Source: Bacteroidota bacterium (lineage in GTDB: Bacteria; Bacteroidota; Bacteroidia; UBA7662; JAIXUI01). Taken from it: a DNA stretch of 33,335 bases. The translations under genes were made by a program, and so were the position numbers. Under the pieces are notes generated by a model, which was not told where the DNA came from, searched no databases, and saw only the letters and a program-made list of their open reading frames with translations. The stretch spans positions 1-33,335 of the forward strand of contig JAIXUI010000144.1 in assembly GCA_027484125.1 (NCBI GenBank), in the 5' to 3' direction. Below, in pieces: positions 30,603 through 33,335 of the stretch (position 1 is its first letter; each line of letters begins with the position of its first letter).

Positions 30603-31946
30603 ATGAATATTCTATATCGAATTAGCTGCTTAACAGGTGTTGTTTTTTTCATTACTCTGGTTGCCTCAAGGGGTCAATCCAGCATCACCATCACTCAAGC
30701 GCCCAGCGCAAGTTGCGACAGTGGGCAGTATGTGATTGGAATAAACACAACCGGCAGCTTTGATTCTGGGAATCTTTTTTTACTTGAGCTTTCTGAATAT
30801 GGCGGAAGCTTTACCAACGCGATAGTCATAGACACCTTGGCCGCCACTGGGGGTGGGAACTTGTTTTTTCAAGGAACCTTCCCAGCACTCTTTACAGGGA
30901 ATTATCGGTTGAGGGTAAGATCGAGCAGTCCTATTGAGTTTAGTGCCCCTGTAACAATGGCGGCTACTCAACTTGAGCACCCTCAAATACATGGCAGTAA
31001 CTCTATTATGGTACTTGTGAATGCGGCTCCAAACCACGTTTATCAATGGTATCGCAGTGGCAGGCCGGTAGGGGCACCCAATTCATCGGTTATTAACTCA
31101 GGAATTTTTGGACGTTATTTCGTTCAAGCCAGCCTACCTGGATGCCCGGGACGTAGTGTCTTCTCTAATGTTTTTGCACTTAACCCTTCGATAGATTCCT
31201 TATTTCTTGAATCGGCTTGCGTTGGAGAAACTCGACAGTGGTATGTAGGCCTGTCAGGCGGAAGGTTCGAGCCAGGAAATGTAATTGAAGTAGAACTGAG
31301 TGACTCAAATGGTCTGTTTGGTACAACCAATACCGTCGTTGGAAGGTCAGTTGGTGTCACTTATCCTAGTCGGATAGCCCTCACTTTTCCAGATTCTTTA
31401 CTAGGTGGAACGGGGTATCGCTTGCGACTGAAAGCATCCAATCCTGCTTACCTTAGCCCACCAACGCCCGCCTTTACATTACGAGCTCGGCCCTCAAAAC
31501 CGATTGTTCAAAGATGGGGCGACACCCTTTTCACTTCTTCTGCTGTAAGCTACCAGTGGAAAAGCATAGCCAACAACTTTCTCCCTAATGCCAAAGATTC
31601 TTTTTTTCTCCCCCAAATAGAAGGGCATTATTTCGTTACTATTCAAGATAGTTTCTGCACTTCCCTTCCTTCCGATACAGTAGCCTTTTTCTTCACCAAC
31701 ACCCAAGAACCCCAGCTTGCATGGCAAATTGGCCCAAACCCGGCCAATGAAGCTCTAAGAATTATGGCTGATGCTACCATTGAAATAAATAACCTCCAAT
31801 TGCTGGAGGTGTCCGGTAAAAATCTAGCGATAGCCCCCAAACAGATTAACGCTAAGGTGTTGGAAATCTCAACTTCCTCCTTGCCCAACGGCATCTACTT
31901 CTTAAAAAGCGGAAACAAGACCTATAAATTCATGGTAAAACATTAA
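30603..31946 (+). CDS. Secreted protein with duplicated Ig-like modules and T9SS type A sorting domain
   Basis: A 447-aa T9SS cargo protein with signal peptide MNILYRISCLTGVVFFITLVASRGQ. The mature part is a tandem duplication of two modules. Module A: NLFLLELSEYGGSFTNA..GNYRLRVRSSSP and VIEVELSDSNGLFGTTN..GYRLRLKASNP. Module B: YQWYRSGRPVG..GRYFVQASLPGC and YQWKSIANNF..GHYFVTIQDSFC. The C-terminus (about 372-447) has WQIGPNPANEALRI, LQLLEVSGKNL and LPNGIYFLKSGNKTYKFMVKH, the type A sorting domain pattern. No enzymatic motif; probably a surface or matrix protein. A cargo gene follows 13 nt later, so the two are probably one operon. Confidence 0.87.
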   Translation: MNILYRISCLTGVVFFITLVASRGQSSITITQAPSASCDSGQYVIGINTTGSFDSGNLFLLELSEYGGSFTNAIVIDTLAATGGGNLFFQGTFPALFTGNYRLRVRSSSPIEFSAPVTMAATQLEHPQIHGSNSIMVLVNAAPNHVYQWYRSGRPVGAPNSSVINSGIFGRYFVQASLPGCPGRSVFSNVFALNPSIDSLFLESACVGETRQWYVGLSGGRFEPGNVIEVELSDSNGLFGTTNTVVGRSVGVTYPSRIALTFPDSLLGGTGYRLRLKASNPAYLSPPTPAFTLRARPSKPIVQRWGDTLFTSSAVSYQWKSIANNFLPNAKDSFFLPQIEGHYFVTIQDSFCTSLPSDTVAFFFTNTQEPQLAWQIGPNPANEALRIMADATIEINNLQLLEVSGKNLAIAPKQINAKVLEISTSSLPNGIYFLKSGNKTYKFMVKH

Positions 31947-31959
31947 CGCTATTCACTTT

Positions 31960-33335
31960 ATGAAATCAATTTACGTTTTCTTGATCTTACTTGTCGGGAT
32001 TGTTATCGGTCAGCACAAGCCAACTCAAGCGCAAAGTTTCCGGATATTGAGTCATCCGAATTACCCGGTGTTTCATAACTACAACATCACCTTTGAGTCA
32101 GGGAAGTATTACTTCTGTTCTTTAGCGCAAGACCTTTCGCAACCCAACTTCGTGATTTACCCTCAACCCTTTATCAGTCAGGTAAGTGAGAATGACACCA
32201 TGATGCGCTTAGTGCCATTGGAGTTTGGATTAGGCGTAACTGCTTGGAATGGGCGTCCCTATATTTATAAAAAAGGATTTTCTCCAAGTAGAAAGGGGAT
32301 GCGTATCACCTTAGCGCCTCTCGATAGCCAACTCAATTTAATGAGTGACTCCATCGTGCTAGACTCTATTCTTACAAATGGTTGGAATTTTAAAATGAAG
32401 TCAAGGGTAGCCAACAACCGATGGCTTTACAGCTATTCTTCCCATGATACTACGTATTCATGTCCGATCCCGGCCATGTTGGTGTATAATTTTCAGACCG
32501 GCTCCATGAAGCATCGCCTCTTCCAAGCAACCAAGTCAATCGATTATCCTAGCCGTGATTTTCATCAGGGCAACCCGGCAATTTTTCCGCACGATAGCGG
32601 GTATTATGTAGCGTTTGACACCAGTTTCTTAACCACTTCTAACTTCGATGACATCGCTACTGCAACATCATTCTTAGACCTTGATCCAAACTTAAATACC
32701 AGAAGTAATCGCCTGTTGAATTATCCCTTTGCAGGCCCTGGTTTGAACACTGGATTGAAATCGGTTCGAGATTTCTTTCCGCTTGGAAGCCAAAAACTAT
32801 TTGTTGGGATCGTAAATCGGTATTTCAACAATACCAATTATCAATCTTACACCAACGATGTTGGCATTATGCGTTATGATTCGAACTGGAACGTTATAGA
32901 TACACTTCGAATCGTTCGTCCAGGGGGAGTCTCATTAAATCCGAGCCTAGAAAATGCCGCTTGTTGGTGCAATGGAAGTTTATTTACCGTATCGAATCTA
33001 AGCTTGGATAGCAATTCGTCACAGTTTGGATCCAGTGCAAATATTACCGGACTCATGCTTGCAAAAATTGACACGCCGCTCCAGCGCCGGTGGACACGAA
33101 CCTTGTTTTTTCCTTCCAGCTTTCTCAATGCTGAAATGGTAAATTGTGTCAATGGGAAAATTCAAGTTGCGGGAAACTATTATAATAGCACAAGCTTCCA
33201 ATCAGGTTATTTTTTATTAGAAATGGACACCCACGGCAACTATCTGCCATTGGAAAGTTCAGACATTGCAAAGTCTGCAATAGGAGCACCCTATCCAAAC
33301 CCGTTTAATCAAGAAATTAACTTACCGGAAACTGA
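31960..33335 (+). CDS. Secreted protein, T9SS cargo type (3' end outside window)
   Basis: The frame runs open from the ATG at 31960 to the right edge (458 codons). Signal peptide: MKSIYVFLILLVGIVIGQHKPTQAQ. The body has repeated strand-turn segments with tryptophans and aspartates (for example NGRPYIYKKGFSPSRKG, LMLAKIDTPLQRRWTRTLFF, GKIQVAGNYYN), suggesting a beta-propeller-like fold, though no family is recognised. The last visible residues, IGAPYPNPFNQEINLPET, are the start of a T9SS type A sorting domain, so about 60-70 residues are probably missing. Thirteen nt after the previous cargo gene. Confidence 0.85.
   Translation, partial: MKSIYVFLILLVGIVIGQHKPTQAQSFRILSHPNYPVFHNYNITFESGKYYFCSLAQDLSQPNFVIYPQPFISQVSENDTMMRLVPLEFGLGVTAWNGRPYIYKKGFSPSRKGMRITLAPLDSQLNLMSDSIVLDSILTNGWNFKMKSRVANNRWLYSYSSHDTTYSCPIPAMLVYNFQTGSMKHRLFQATKSIDYPSRDFHQGNPAIFPHDSGYYVAFDTSFLTTSNFDDIATATSFLDLDPNLNTRSNRLLNYPFAGPGLNTGLKSVRDFFPLGSQKLFVGIVNRYFNNTNYQSYTNDVGIMRYDSNWNVIDTLRIVRPGGVSLNPSLENAACWCNGSLFTVSNLSLDSNSSQFGSSANITGLMLAKIDTPLQRRWTRTLFFPSSFLNAEMVNCVNGKIQVAGNYYNSTSFQSGYFLLEMDTHGNYLPLESSDIAKSAIGAPYPNPFNQEINLPET

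Overview
The window looks like chromosomal DNA of a Bacteroidota member, probably Flavobacteriia-like; no rRNA is present to place it better. Three things point there: four type IX secretion (T9SS) cargo genes, Bacteroidota-type promoters (TTTG/TTG, 19-nt spacer, TAnnTTTG or TAnnTTCG), and Bacteroidota-style TonB receptor, CcmB/C/D, DUF2147 and dicluster ferredoxin genes. No tRNA, rRNA, CRISPR array, phage or insertion sequence was seen.

Layout. (1) 1-3419, minus: the first 1139 codons of a very large secreted beta-solenoid protein that runs off the left edge. (2) 3584-6654, minus: ccmB-ccmC-ccmD (haem handling for cytochrome c maturation), then glutamate dehydrogenase and a clear terminator. 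(3) 6713-12343, plus: biotin carboxylase, DNA polymerase III alpha, thioredoxin and a terminator. (4) 12380-16880, plus: lgt, a membrane-anchored alpha/beta hydrolase, a SAM methyltransferase, then asnB and a bidirectional terminator. (5) 16943-20797, minus: an operon with 4-nt ATGA overlaps at every junction, made of a small 92-codon ORF, a polysaccharide flippase and two Gfo/Idh/MocA oxidoreductases. (6) 21040-26541, minus: TonB-dependent receptor, T9SS type B lectin-like protein, DUF2147 protein and an outer-membrane beta-barrel, closed by a terminator. (7) 26608-28068: divergent ferredoxin and LuxC-type acyl-CoA reductase. (8) 28069-30365: the least ordinary part. It holds a 15-unit 21-bp tandem array, a strong promoter placed directly before a 41-codon cysteine-containing ORF, two mutually exclusive hairpins at the end of that ORF, an orphan protein built of two related halves, and a UUCG-loop terminator. 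(9) 30603-33335, plus: two adjacent T9SS cargo genes, the second cut by the right edge.

Regions 2-4 are mainly housekeeping: respiration, nitrogen and fatty-acid metabolism, replication, redox, lipoprotein maturation. Regions 1, 6 and 9 are cell-surface and secreted functions. Region 5 fits surface glycan production. Region 8 is the best candidate for something undescribed: it could be read as one transcription unit with a leader-peptide-like switch upstream of an uncharacterised protein. That reading rests on sequence pattern alone.
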